A model generated the notes under the pieces. The model ran no database searches. It worked only from the letters and a program-made list of their open reading frames with translations, and was not told the DNA's origin. Below are positions 1 through 6,647 of a DNA stretch of 8,389 nucleotides, one piece after another. Made by a program: the position numbers and the translations under genes. The stretch is from Chloroflexota bacterium (lineage in GTDB: Bacteria > Chloroflexota > Dormibacteria > CF-121): contig VBIS01000100.1 in the NCBI GenBank assembly GCA_005880605.1, positions 1-8,389 of the forward strand. The letters run 5' to 3'. The first letter of the stretch is position 1; each line of letters opens with the position of its first letter.

Positions 1-1476
1 CGCACCTTCGAGGCCGATCACGACAACATCGAGATCGCGGAGGAGGCGGCCCGCGTGGTGGGCCTGGACGTCGCCGGCATCGACTTCCTCACGCCGGACA
101 TCTGCCAGCCGGTGCGCGAGACCGGCGGCGCCATCGTCGAAGTCAACGCCGCGCCCGGCTTCCGCATGCATACCAACCCGACCGAGGGCGAGCCGCAATA
201 CGTCGCCAAGGCGGTGATCGACATGCTCTTTCCACAAGGGACGCCGGCGCGCATCCCGATCATCGCCGTCACCGGCTCCAATGGGAAGACCACGACCGCG
301 CGCATGATCGCCCATATCGTCAGGGGCCTCGGGCACAAGGTCGGGATGACCACCACCGACGGCATCTACATCGACGGTCGCCTGGTCAAGCAGGCGGACG
401 CAAGCGGCCCGCGGTCGGCCCGCATGGTGCTCCAGAATCCCCGGGTCGACTTCGCCGTTTTCGAGGTGGCCCGCGGCGGCATCCTTCGCGAGGGCCTCGG
501 CTATAGCGCCAACGATGTTGCCGTCGTGCTGAACGTCACCGGCGACCACCTCGGCCTCAAAGAGGTCAATTCGTTGCGCCAGCTGGCGGCCATCAAGCGC
601 GTCGTCGTCGAGGCCGTTCCCCGGAGCGGCACGGCTGTCCTCAACGCGGATGACGAGCTGGTGGCGGAGATGCGGACCCACTGCAGCGGCTCCGTCATTC
701 TCTTTTCGATGCGCGATGACAATCCGCTCGTCGAGCGCTGGGTCCGGCGCAGCCGGAAGGCCTTCGTCATCGAAAAACAGCCCGGAGGCGGCGAGATGAT
801 GGTGCTACGCGAAGGGCGGCGCAGCACCCAGATCGCGTGGGTCCACCTGGTGCCGGCGACCTTCGAGGGCCGGGCCCGCGCCAACGTCCAGAACGCGTTG
901 GCGGCGGCGGCCGCCGCGCACGCCGCCGGTGCCCACCTCCACGATATTCGGCAGGGCCTGCGCAGCTTCCACCCGTCTTTCCACGAAGCGCCCGGCCGCC
1001 TGAACATGTTCGAGCTTCATGGCACCAAGGTGATCGTCGATTATGCCCACAACCCGGCCGGCCTACAGATGGCGGGCGATTTCGTCGAGCGGTTGACCGC
1101 GCCAGGCGTGAATGGACCGGAGCCAGGGCGTCGGATCGCCGTCATCGCCACGCCCGGCGATCGCCGCGATGAGGACATGCGCGAGCTCGGCCGGGTCGCC
1201 GCCCGCGTCTTCGACATCCTGATCGTGCGCGAGGATGCCAATCCGCGTGGCCGGCAGCGGGGCGAGATCGCGCGCCACGTGATGGAGGGCATCAAGGCCG
1301 CGCAGGACAGCCGGGTACAGACCGCCGAAATCATCATCGATGAGCGTCCCGCCATCGAGGCGGCGCTCGGCCAGGCCCGGCCCGGCGACGTCGTCCTGCT
1401 TTGCGTCGACAAGCCCGCCGATACCTGGCGCGATCTCGAGGCACGCCGGGCGCTGCCGGTCTCGTCCGGCAACTAG
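1..1476 (+). CDS. cphA: Cyanophycin synthetase, C-terminal part (5' end outside the window)
   Basis: The reading frame is open from base 1, so the gene starts upstream; 491 residues are visible of a family usually near 870-900. Cyanophycin synthetase is a cytosolic enzyme that builds the storage polymer multi-L-arginyl-poly-L-aspartate. Its ATP-grasp domain adds Asp to the backbone and its Mur-ligase domain attaches Arg to each side chain, both using ATP. Window residues 1-60 are the end of the ATP-grasp domain, with the family motif EVNAAPGFRMH at 47-57 (E47 and N49 expected to bind metal). The Mur-ligase domain follows, with P-loop GSNGKTTT at 92-99, ARGGILR at 157-163, NVTGDHLG, and DYAHNPAG from 347. 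No active-site loss is visible. The TAG stop shares CTAG with the stop of the convergent gene. The 5' domains and promoter cannot be assessed. The family call is firm; the exact polymer made is inferred. Confidence 0.95.
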   Translation, partial: RTFEADHDNIEIAEEAARVVGLDVAGIDFLTPDICQPVRETGGAIVEVNAAPGFRMHTNPTEGEPQYVAKAVIDMLFPQGTPARIPIIAVTGSNGKTTTARMIAHIVRGLGHKVGMTTTDGIYIDGRLVKQADASGPRSARMVLQNPRVDFAVFEVARGGILREGLGYSANDVAVVLNVTGDHLGLKEVNSLRQLAAIKRVVVEAVPRSGTAVLNADDELVAEMRTHCSGSVILFSMRDDNPLVERWVRRSRKAFVIEKQPGGGEMMVLREGRRSTQIAWVHLVPATFEGRARANVQNALAAAAAAHAAGAHLHDIRQGLRSFHPSFHEAPGRLNMFELHGTKVIVDYAHNPAGLQMAGDFVERLTAPGVNGPEPGRRIAVIATPGDRRDEDMRELGRVAARVFDILIVREDANPRGRQRGEIARHVMEGIKAAQDSRVQTAEIIIDERPAIEAALGQARPGDVVLLCVDKPADTWRDLEARRALPVSSGN

Positions 1477-3155
1477 CGCGCCGCGCGCTGGACGAGTTCG
1501 CGGAGGCGCGCCGGTCCGACCGCCACTCCGCCTTTCGCGCGCAGCAGCTGAAAGATCTCCGGCCGCTGGGCCAGGGCGGTGATGGCAATCACCTCCTTCG
1601 GCGTCGACTCATGGAGCATCCACTCGAGCGCCTCGACTTCATTGGGAAATACCGGGGCCGTTGCCTTGCCGCCATCCTGGAGACCAGCCTGCAGCTGTTT
1701 GACGAGGTCCTTCGGATTGCGCCCGCGTAGGTAGCGATGTAGCTCCGCAATGGCGGGCCGGTCGGCGCCTCGTGCGGCGGTGTAGGCGAGCCGGTGCAGG
1801 ATGGCGTTGGTGCGGTCACCCGCGGTGCCGAACGCGAGGAAGATGCGGGCAGCCCCGGGCCGAAGCCCCTGGCAGATCTCGACCAGGCCGCGCATGCCGT
1901 CTTCGTTGTGGGCGTAATCGATGACGACCACCCGGCCGTCGACCTCGAAGAGGTTGGCACGCCCCGGGTTGCTTTCCGGATCGAGCACAAACGACCGAAG
2001 CCCTTCGACCACCGCCTCCTCGGAGATGCCCGCTGCCAGGGCGGCCGCCGCCGCCGCCATTGCATTGCGAAGGTAGGGACTGGAGATTCCGGCCAGCGCC
2101 ACCGGGATGTCCTCGAGGGGGAGCAGGTGATGAACGTGGCGGCGCGAGGACATCACCACCAGCGTGCGGTCGAGAACGGAGATGGCGCGCCCGCCTTCGG
2201 CCAGTGTGGTACGGATCGCCGGATGCTCGGCATCGAGGGAGAACAGCCAGGGACGTCCGGTCGCCTGGCGCCGCATCGCCAGCACTCGCGGATCGTCGGC
2301 GTTGAGAACATCCCACCCGTCCGGGCGGGTGATGCGGGTGATGGTGGCCTTGACCTCTGCCATCTGGTCGATGGTCCGGATGCCAAGCTGGTCGAGGTGA
2401 TCCTCGGTCACGTTCGTCACCACGGCGACATCGTTGTGATCGGTGCCGATGCCGCGAAGCAGGATCCCGCCCCGCGCCGTCTCGAGCACGGCGAAATCGA
2501 CGCCCGGCTGCGCCAGCGCCTTCGCCGCCCCGCTGAACCCTGAATAGTCGCCCGCCTCGACTAGCTCGTGATCGCGATACACGCCATCGGTCGTGGTGTA
2601 GGCCACCCTGTGGCCGGCCGTCCGCGCCAGGTGCGCGATCAAGCGGACGGTTGTCGTCTTCCCGTTGGTGCCGGTGACCGCGATCACCGGAATGCTCGGA
2701 CTCAGCGTGGTCGGCGGGGGCCCAGGCGCCACCTCCTTCAGGCGCTGGACGGCCTGTGCCATCGCCCGATCCATCGAGCATCGACCGTCGAGTCCGACCT
2801 CGAGCAGCGGCGCCAGCTCGCGGGCGAAGGCCTCGGCCGCCCCCTGCCGGCGCCAGGGAAAGGCAACCACGATCTGCTCCGGCGACGGACCTGGTCGCCC
2901 CCGAACGGCAAGATGCGTGCGCGTGGCGTCCGCCAGCGCGCGGGTCAGATGCACAGCAAAGCGGGCGATGTAACGGCGCCGCTGGTCACTCCCCGGCTGG
3001 CCACTACTCGCCGAAGGTGAAAAGGCGGTGCGCTGGGTAAGTCGCTCGGCCCGAGCCTGCGGCAGCGCCAGCCAGGGGGACACGTCCAGCGTCAGCTTGA
3101 TCGCCGGACGCGTGAAATAGAGGTTGGGTCCGTCGAGCACGCGCAGCTCGACCAT
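1473..3155 (-). CDS. Mur-ligase family protein, cyanophycin-synthetase-like but lacking the ATP-grasp domain
   Basis: This 560-residue paralogue of the neighbouring cphA product has a different layout. Residues 1-145 resemble the cyanophycin synthetase N-domain (DGPNLYFTRPAIKL near the start). The Mur-ligase P-loop GTNGKTTT follows directly at 162-169, so the roughly 300-residue ATP-grasp domain is absent. Further Mur motifs are TTTDGVY (187-193), ETARGGILL (225-233), NVTEDHLD, and DYAHN (413-417). The Arg after ARGGIL in CphA is Leu here, with Arg one position later. Known family chemistry is ATP-dependent amide ligation through an acyl phosphate; the substrate here is unknown. It could attach an amino acid to cyanophycin, a primer or a dipeptide. 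The ATG at 3155 is 5 bp after the upstream gene's stop, with no strong ribosome site, which suggests translational coupling. A Ser/Gly-rich segment at residues 46-57 looks like an insertion. Confidence 0.88.
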   Translation of the reverse strand: MVELRVLDGPNLYFTRPAIKLTLDVSPWLALPQARAERLTQRTAFSPSASSGQPGSDQRRRYIARFAVHLTRALADATRTHLAVRGRPGPSPEQIVVAFPWRRQGAAEAFARELAPLLEVGLDGRCSMDRAMAQAVQRLKEVAPGPPPTTLSPSIPVIAVTGTNGKTTTVRLIAHLARTAGHRVAYTTTDGVYRDHELVEAGDYSGFSGAAKALAQPGVDFAVLETARGGILLRGIGTDHNDVAVVTNVTEDHLDQLGIRTIDQMAEVKATITRITRPDGWDVLNADDPRVLAMRRQATGRPWLFSLDAEHPAIRTTLAEGGRAISVLDRTLVVMSSRRHVHHLLPLEDIPVALAGISSPYLRNAMAAAAAALAAGISEEAVVEGLRSFVLDPESNPGRANLFEVDGRVVVIDYAHNEDGMRGLVEICQGLRPGAARIFLAFGTAGDRTNAILHRLAYTAARGADRPAIAELHRYLRGRNPKDLVKQLQAGLQDGGKATAPVFPNEVEALEWMLHESTPKEVIAITALAQRPEIFQLLRAKGGVAVGPARLRELVQRAAR

Positions 3156-3160
3156 CGTGG

Positions 3161-3550
3161 CTACGGCTGGCTCAGGTCCTTTCCAGTGTCACCGAGATGA
3201 TCGTGCGCTTCGGTCACCGTGTTATGAAGGCGTTCCAGCAGGACACGATAGTCCAGCATCAACTGCCGCGTGCGCTCGCGCACCTGGCGGTATTCGGTGA
3301 TTGGCGGTCGGGCCGTTTCCGTAAAGGGCTGCAACATCGTGCCCAGCTCACGCGTCTTTCCCGCCATCACCTGCAGGATGATCGCCCGGAGCTGGGGGGA
3401 GACGCCCTCCATGATGTCGGCGTAGCCCTGCAGCAAGGAAAGGTGGCCGCGGACTTTGAGGGCCATCACCGAGGTCCGCGCCTCCGGGCGGGTCTGACCG
3501 CGCCGGGGAAGCCGGAGGATCTTATTGGGCCGCGGGGCGAGCGCGCTCAT
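3161..3550 (-). CDS. Small helical protein resembling a histidine-kinase dimerisation domain without phosphoacceptor His
   Basis: This 129-residue protein belongs to no family I can name with certainty. After a basic N-terminal 28 residues, residues 29-76 read like the two helices of a HisKA/DHp domain: LSLLQGYADIME matches the run that follows the H-box in sensor kinases, and PQLRAIILQVMAGKTRELG followed by LQPF matches the second helix. Aligned on GYA, the usual HELRTP box corresponds to LKVRGH (31-36), so the phosphorylated His is replaced by Leu31. There is no ATPase domain. Residues 80-125 form another amphipathic helical stretch. No signal peptide or membrane segment is visible. The start overlaps the upstream regulator's stop by ATGA, and the Mur-ligase gene follows after 5 bp, so all three are probably co-transcribed. 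It may be a dimeric adaptor for the upstream DNA-binding protein (inference). The coding call is supported by the operon overlaps. Confidence 0.72.
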   Translation of the reverse strand: MSALAPRPNKILRLPRRGQTRPEARTSVMALKVRGHLSLLQGYADIMEGVSPQLRAIILQVMAGKTRELGTMLQPFTETARPPITEYRQVRERTRQLMLDYRVLLERLHNTVTEAHDHLGDTGKDLSQP

Positions 3551-4083
3551 GCCGTAAAGACCAGCCCGTAGCCTCGGCGCGGCTCGCTGACCAGTCGGGC
3601 CGGCACGCCGCTGGTCGCGAGGTGGCGGCGCAGACGGACCACGTAGGTACGAAGTTGCTCCGGCGACAGCTCGGGTGAAGCCCAGGCGAGGCTGACGAGC
3701 TGGGAGGCCGAATAAAACTGGCCAGGACGCCGCGCCAGGAACGCCAGCAGTTCCGCCTCCCGGCGGGTGAGGGTGAGCCGCTGTCCCGCATAGGTGAGCA
3801 CCCGCCGCCGCACGTCAAGATCGAGACCCGCCAGGTCCCAGAGCCGGCGCTCCCAGAAATCCAGGCGCGACTGCAACCGGCGCAGGTGGGTCTCCATCAC
3901 GCGCTCGTCGGCATCGCCTCCGTCGTTGCGTAGCCGGCTCAGGGTCCGCTCGGAGAAGGTGACGAGCTCACGATAGATGCTGACCCACTGGCGGGCGTCT
4001 TCTAGATCGCGAGTCTCGGGGATCTCCCCCGGGAGGAGATAGAGGTCGCCGAGAGGGCCGCTCGAAAGATTCGCTCGGGCCAT
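3547..4083 (-). CDS. Winged-helix (OmpR/PhoB-type) transcriptional regulator without a receiver domain
   Basis: Counting from the ATG at 4083, the product has 178 residues. Residues about 90-178 form an OmpR/PhoB-type winged helix: LTLTRREAELLAFLARRPGQ (103-122), SASQLVSLAW, the recognition-helix region SPEQLRTYVVRLRRHL (140-155), and the wing RRGYGL (169-174). The N-terminal 85 residues are not a CheY-like receiver; they are predicted helices rich in Leu, Arg and Glu with several Trp, probably a dimerisation or partner-binding bundle. An in-frame ATG at 4122 would add 13 residues but has no ribosome site. The 4083 start is preceded by TAGTAT eight bases upstream, consistent with a leaderless mRNA. 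It is the first gene of the minus-strand operon ending in the CphA-like Mur ligase and is divergent from cheB. It probably regulates one or both of these flanks (inference). Confidence 0.85.
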   Translation of the reverse strand: MARANLSSGPLGDLYLLPGEIPETRDLEDARQWVSIYRELVTFSERTLSRLRNDGGDADERVMETHLRRLQSRLDFWERRLWDLAGLDLDVRRRVLTYAGQRLTLTRREAELLAFLARRPGQFYSASQLVSLAWASPELSPEQLRTYVVRLRRHLATSGVPARLVSEPRRGYGLVFTA

Positions 4084-4088
4084 CAAAT

Positions 4089-4125
4089 CCGATACTACGC
4101 CGAATGGACCCGGTTGTAGCATGGG
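4089..4125. promoter_or_regulatory. Imperfect inverted repeat in the divergent promoter region, candidate operator
   Basis: The left arm CCGATACTAC (4089-4098) pairs with the right arm GTAGCATGGG (4116-4125), whose reverse complement is CCCATGCTAC. Eight of ten positions match, with a 17-bp gap. The repeat sits between the regulator start at 4083 and the cheB GTG at 4146, and its left arm contains the candidate TAGTAT box. A symmetric site in this position could bind a dimer of the adjacent winged-helix protein and control both directions. PhoB-type proteins often use direct repeats, so this is tentative. Confidence 0.3.
4092..4097 (-). promoter_or_regulatory. Candidate -10 box for the winged-helix operon (possibly leaderless)
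   Basis: On the minus strand this reads TAGTAT, with eight bases before the ATG at 4083. No purine-rich ribosome site lies upstream of that ATG. A hexamer at -35 spacing (GCTACA, 4115-4120, 17-bp spacer) is a poor match. The placement is typical of leaderless transcripts, whose start point coincides with the start codon. It also lies in the left arm of the inverted repeat at 4089-4125. Confidence 0.35.
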
Positions 4126-4130
4126 CCAAG

Positions 4131-4140
4131 GGAAGGGGAG
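4131..4140 (+). promoter_or_regulatory. Ribosome binding site that decides the cheB start
   Basis: The purine run GGAAGGGGAG ends five bases before the GTG at 4146. It is the only good Shine-Dalgarno sequence near the 5' end of this frame. The upstream in-frame ATG at 4104 has none and would overlap the possible upstream start of the divergent gene, so GTG 4146 is preferred. Confidence 0.6.
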
Positions 4141-4145
4141 ATTTG

Positions 4146-4796
4146 GTGCATCAGGAGCGACCGTCCTCCGAGCCGGATGAGGTCGAGCTGCGCGACAAGG
4201 CCCGACCCCTTGCCGCTGGGGCCTTTGACGTGGTGGCCCTGGCCTCCTCGGCTGGTGGAATCGCCGCCCTCAGCGAGATCCTGGGAAACCTGCCGGGGGA
4301 CTTCCCCGCCGCCATCGTCGTCGTGCAGCACCTCGATCCCCGCCACCGCAGCCTGATGGCCGACATCCTCCGGCGCCGGACGCCGCTGGAGGTGGTGCAG
4401 GCCGCCGAAGGCGACCACATTCGGCCGGGCAAGGTCTTTATCGCGCCCCCGGATCGTCACCTGCTGGTCAACCCCGACGGCACGCTTTCGCTGTCCCAAT
4501 CGGAGCTGGTCCATTTCGTGCGGCCAAGCGCCGACCTGCTCTTCGAGTCGGTGGCCGCGAGTTATAAGCAGCGGGCGATCGCCGTGGTGCTCACCGGCAC
4601 CGGCAGCGACGGATCGATGGGGATCGGGGCGATCAAGAAAATGGGCGGCACCGTCGTCGCCCAGGACCAGGCGTCCGCCGAGTTCGACGGCATGCCGGCC
4701 GCGGCGATCAGGTCGGGCAACCCCGATTTCATCCTGCCGCTCGACGAAATCGCCGCGGCCCTGGTGACCTTGGTCATGAAAGAGAGGGCCGGGTGA
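4146..4796 (+). CDS. cheB: CheB-type protein-glutamate methylesterase, catalytic domain only
   Basis: The product has 216 residues from GTG 4146. The CheB methylesterase domain begins at FDVVALASSAGGI, and the catalytic triad is visible: Ser35 in ASSAGG, His62 in VVVQHLDP and Asp155 in LTGTGSDGS. Known CheB chemistry is hydrolysis of methyl-glutamate esters, or deamidation of glutamine, on cytoplasmic chemoreceptor helices. There is no N-terminal CheY-like receiver, only about 25 polar residues, so the activity is not set by direct phosphorylation of this chain. The stop overlaps the cheR start as GTGA, a sign of co-translation and 1:1 partnership. It equals the N-terminal module of fused CheB-CheR-PAS-kinase hybrid proteins, here as a separate chain. 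No chemoreceptor or CheA is in the window, so the substrate is unknown and may not be a chemoreceptor. Confidence 0.9.
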   Translation: MHQERPSSEPDEVELRDKARPLAAGAFDVVALASSAGGIAALSEILGNLPGDFPAAIVVVQHLDPRHRSLMADILRRRTPLEVVQAAEGDHIRPGKVFIAPPDRHLLVNPDGTLSLSQSELVHFVRPSADLLFESVAASYKQRAIAVVLTGTGSDGSMGIGAIKKMGGTVVAQDQASAEFDGMPAAAIRSGNPDFILPLDEIAAALVTLVMKERAG

Positions 4797-6640
4797 GCGA
4801 GGAGCCTGAGAGTCCGGAATTCGAGCGCCTCCTCCAGTACCTTCGCGAGACCCGAGGCTTCGATTTCAGCGGCTACAAGCGGACCACGCTGCTACGCCGG
4901 ATCGAAAAACGGATGGCGCAGGTCGGGGTCAAGGGCCACGGTCCGTATCTCGAGTATCTGCAGGCCCATCCCGACGAATTCGGCACCCTGTTCAACACGA
5001 TCCTGATCAATGTCACCAGCTATTTTCGGGATGCCGCCGCCTGGGACTATGTGCGAACCGAGGTTGTTCCCAGGATCATCGAGGGCAAAGCCCCCTATGA
5101 GCCCATCCGTGTCTGGAGTGCCGGGGTCGCGTCTGGCGAGGAGGCGTACAGCGTCGCCATGCTCCTCTGCGAGGTGCTGGGCGCCGCCGAATACCGAGAG
5201 CGCGCCAAGATCTACGCGACCGACGTCGACGAAGATGCGCTGACCCATGCGCGACAGGGCCGCGCGGCGGCGAAAGACCTGGAAGAGGTTCCCGCCAGCC
5301 TGCGCGCCAAGTACTTCGAGCCGGAAGGCGACCACTTCCTGCTTCGGGGAGAGTTACGCCGCTCGATCATCTTCGGGCGCCACGACCTGGTCCAGGATGC
5401 GCCGATCTCGCGCATCGACCTGCTGGTCTGCCGCAATACCCTGATGTACTTCGAGCCGGAGGCGCAGGCCCGGATCCTGGCGCGCCTGCACTACGCCCTC
5501 AGCGAAAAGGGCTATCTCTTCCTGGGCAAAGCCGAGATGCTGCTGCGGCGTGACACGCTCTTCGTTCCGGTGGACTTGAAGCAACGGGTCTTCAGCAAGA
5601 TCCCGCAGGTCGGCGTCCGGGAACAGCGGGTCGCCGCCGCCCAATCTGGGGGTCTCGACGGCCCCAACCCTTCGACGCGCCACGCCCGTCTTCGCGAGCT
5701 GGTGGTCGACGTGCTGCCCATCGCCCAATTGGTGGTCGATCTCGTCGGCATCGTGATCGCCATCAACGAGCGCGCCCGTTCCCTCTTCGGCCTCGTCGTC
5801 GCCGACGTCGGGCGGCCGTTGCAAGATCTCGAGATCTCGTACCGGCCGGTGGAACTGCGTTCCTTGATCGACCAGGCCTACCGGGACCGGCGGCCGCTGG
5901 AAGCACGCGACGTCGAGCGCCGGACCCCAAACGGTGACATCCAGTATTTCGATGTCAACGTGGGACTGCTGGTCGACCGAGATGGCAGCCTGCTGGGCGC
6001 CAGCATCGCGTTCACCGACGTCACCGGGTACAACCGGGTCAATCGCGAACTGGAGCGCTCCAAGCAGGAGTTGGAAACGACCTCCGAGGAGTTGCAGGCG
6101 ACCAATGAGGAGCTGGAGACCACTAACGAGGAGCTGCAGTCCACCGTCGAGGAGCTCGAGACCACCAACGAAGAGCTGCAGTCCAGCAATGAGGAGCTCG
6201 AGACCATGAACGAGGAGCTCGAGTCGACCAATACCGAGTTGGAGACGATCAACACCGAACTGCAGCAACGGGGAACGCAGTTGGACCACATCAACGTTTT
6301 CATGGAACAGATCCTGGCCAACGTCAGGACGGGTGTCGCCGTCCTCGACAAGGACCTCCGTGTTCAGCTCTGGAACCAGCAATCGGAGGAGTTGTGGGGC
6401 GTGCGGGCAAGCGAGACGGTGGGCCACCCGCTGCTCAGCCTCGATATCGGCTTGCCCGTCAGCGAGCTGCTGGCGCCCATCAATGAGGCGATCAAGAATA
6501 CGAACGGCTTTCGGGAAGTGACCGTCAAGGCGACCAACCGGCGCGGCCGGCGATTCATGTGCCGGGTGCAGTGCAGCGCCATGGCATCCGTGGACGGCGG
6601 CCGCGGCGCGATTCTCCTGATGGAAGAGGCGGAGCCCTAG
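4793..6640 (+). CDS. cheR: CheR-type methyltransferase fused to PAS, long coiled coil and second PAS
   Basis: The product has 615 residues. Residues 10-75 are the CheR N-terminal helical domain (SGYKRTTLLRRIEKRM). Residues 76-270 are the S-adenosylmethionine-dependent methyltransferase fold: VWSAGVASGEEAYS (107-120) and ATDVDEDAL bind the cofactor, and LLVCRNTLMYF (210-220) is the family signature. A PAS domain spans about 302-412, followed by twelve uninterrupted heptads (419-502) and a second PAS (about 508-612). The protein ends there, without the histidine-kinase DHp and ATPase domains that usually follow in CheB-CheR-PAS hybrid kinases. CheR methylates glutamates on receptors; the PAS-coil-PAS tail suggests that a small ligand, redox state or protein contact controls it. 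The GTG start overlaps the cheB stop, and GAGAGG lies five bases upstream. No transmembrane segment is seen, so it is cytosolic. The true methyl acceptor is unknown. Confidence 0.93.
   Translation: MSEEPESPEFERLLQYLRETRGFDFSGYKRTTLLRRIEKRMAQVGVKGHGPYLEYLQAHPDEFGTLFNTILINVTSYFRDAAAWDYVRTEVVPRIIEGKAPYEPIRVWSAGVASGEEAYSVAMLLCEVLGAAEYRERAKIYATDVDEDALTHARQGRAAAKDLEEVPASLRAKYFEPEGDHFLLRGELRRSIIFGRHDLVQDAPISRIDLLVCRNTLMYFEPEAQARILARLHYALSEKGYLFLGKAEMLLRRDTLFVPVDLKQRVFSKIPQVGVREQRVAAAQSGGLDGPNPSTRHARLRELVVDVLPIAQLVVDLVGIVIAINERARSLFGLVVADVGRPLQDLEISYRPVELRSLIDQAYRDRRPLEARDVERRTPNGDIQYFDVNVGLLVDRDGSLLGASIAFTDVTGYNRVNRELERSKQELETTSEELQATNEELETTNEELQSTVEELETTNEELQSSNEELETMNEELESTNTELETINTELQQRGTQLDHINVFMEQILANVRTGVAVLDKDLRVQLWNQQSEELWGVRASETVGHPLLSLDIGLPVSELLAPINEAIKNTNGFREVTVKATNRRGRRFMCRVQCSAMASVDGGRGAILLMEEAEP
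6047..6298 (+). repeat. Twelve-heptad coiled-coil coding repeat inside cheR
   Basis: Residues 419-502 are twelve consecutive seven-residue units of the form E-L-E/Q-x-x-N-E (for example ELETTNE, ELQSSNE), encoded by 21-base units that are similar but not identical. Leu occupies the second position of every unit, which makes a continuous, strongly acidic helix joining the two PAS domains. Such linkers are a known feature of CheR-PAS proteins. Units vary mainly in codon choice and at positions 3-6, so this is an old protein-level repeat rather than a recent DNA expansion. Confidence 0.85.
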
Positions 6641-6647
6641 CGACGAC

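Noticed and set aside
901..930. GC-rich near-palindrome in cphA (and a similar tract near 2040-2060)
   Set aside because: Both encode the Ala-rich helix found at the same place in Mur-ligase domains. The symmetry follows from GCC/GCG codons.
1041..1472. Antisense open frame of 143 codons against cphA
   Set aside because: cphA is clearly coding in this stretch, and the antisense product is Ser/Arg-rich with no domain.
1794..2543. Plus-strand open frame of 249 codons inside the Mur-ligase gene
   Set aside because: It lies opposite intact Mur-ligase motifs, has no ribosome site, and has no recognisable domain.
1816..2781. Minus-strand open frame of 321 codons in another frame of the Mur-ligase gene
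   Set aside because: It overlaps the real gene on the same strand. Its Gly/Arg/Pro-rich composition is typical of a shifted frame in high-G+C DNA.
4117..4122. TAGCAT as a plus-strand -10 box for cheB
   Set aside because: It is a plausible hexamer, but no -35 match is found at 16-18 bp. It is also part of the inverted repeat, so the resemblance may be incidental.
4104..4145. Upstream in-frame ATG for cheB at 4104
   Set aside because: It has no ribosome site and would add 14 residues outside the domain. GTG 4146 has GGAG at ideal spacing.
6641..6647. Terminator between convergent cheR and the second cheB
   Set aside because: The gap is only seven bases, and no stem-loop with a T-run is visible in it or in the adjoining ends.
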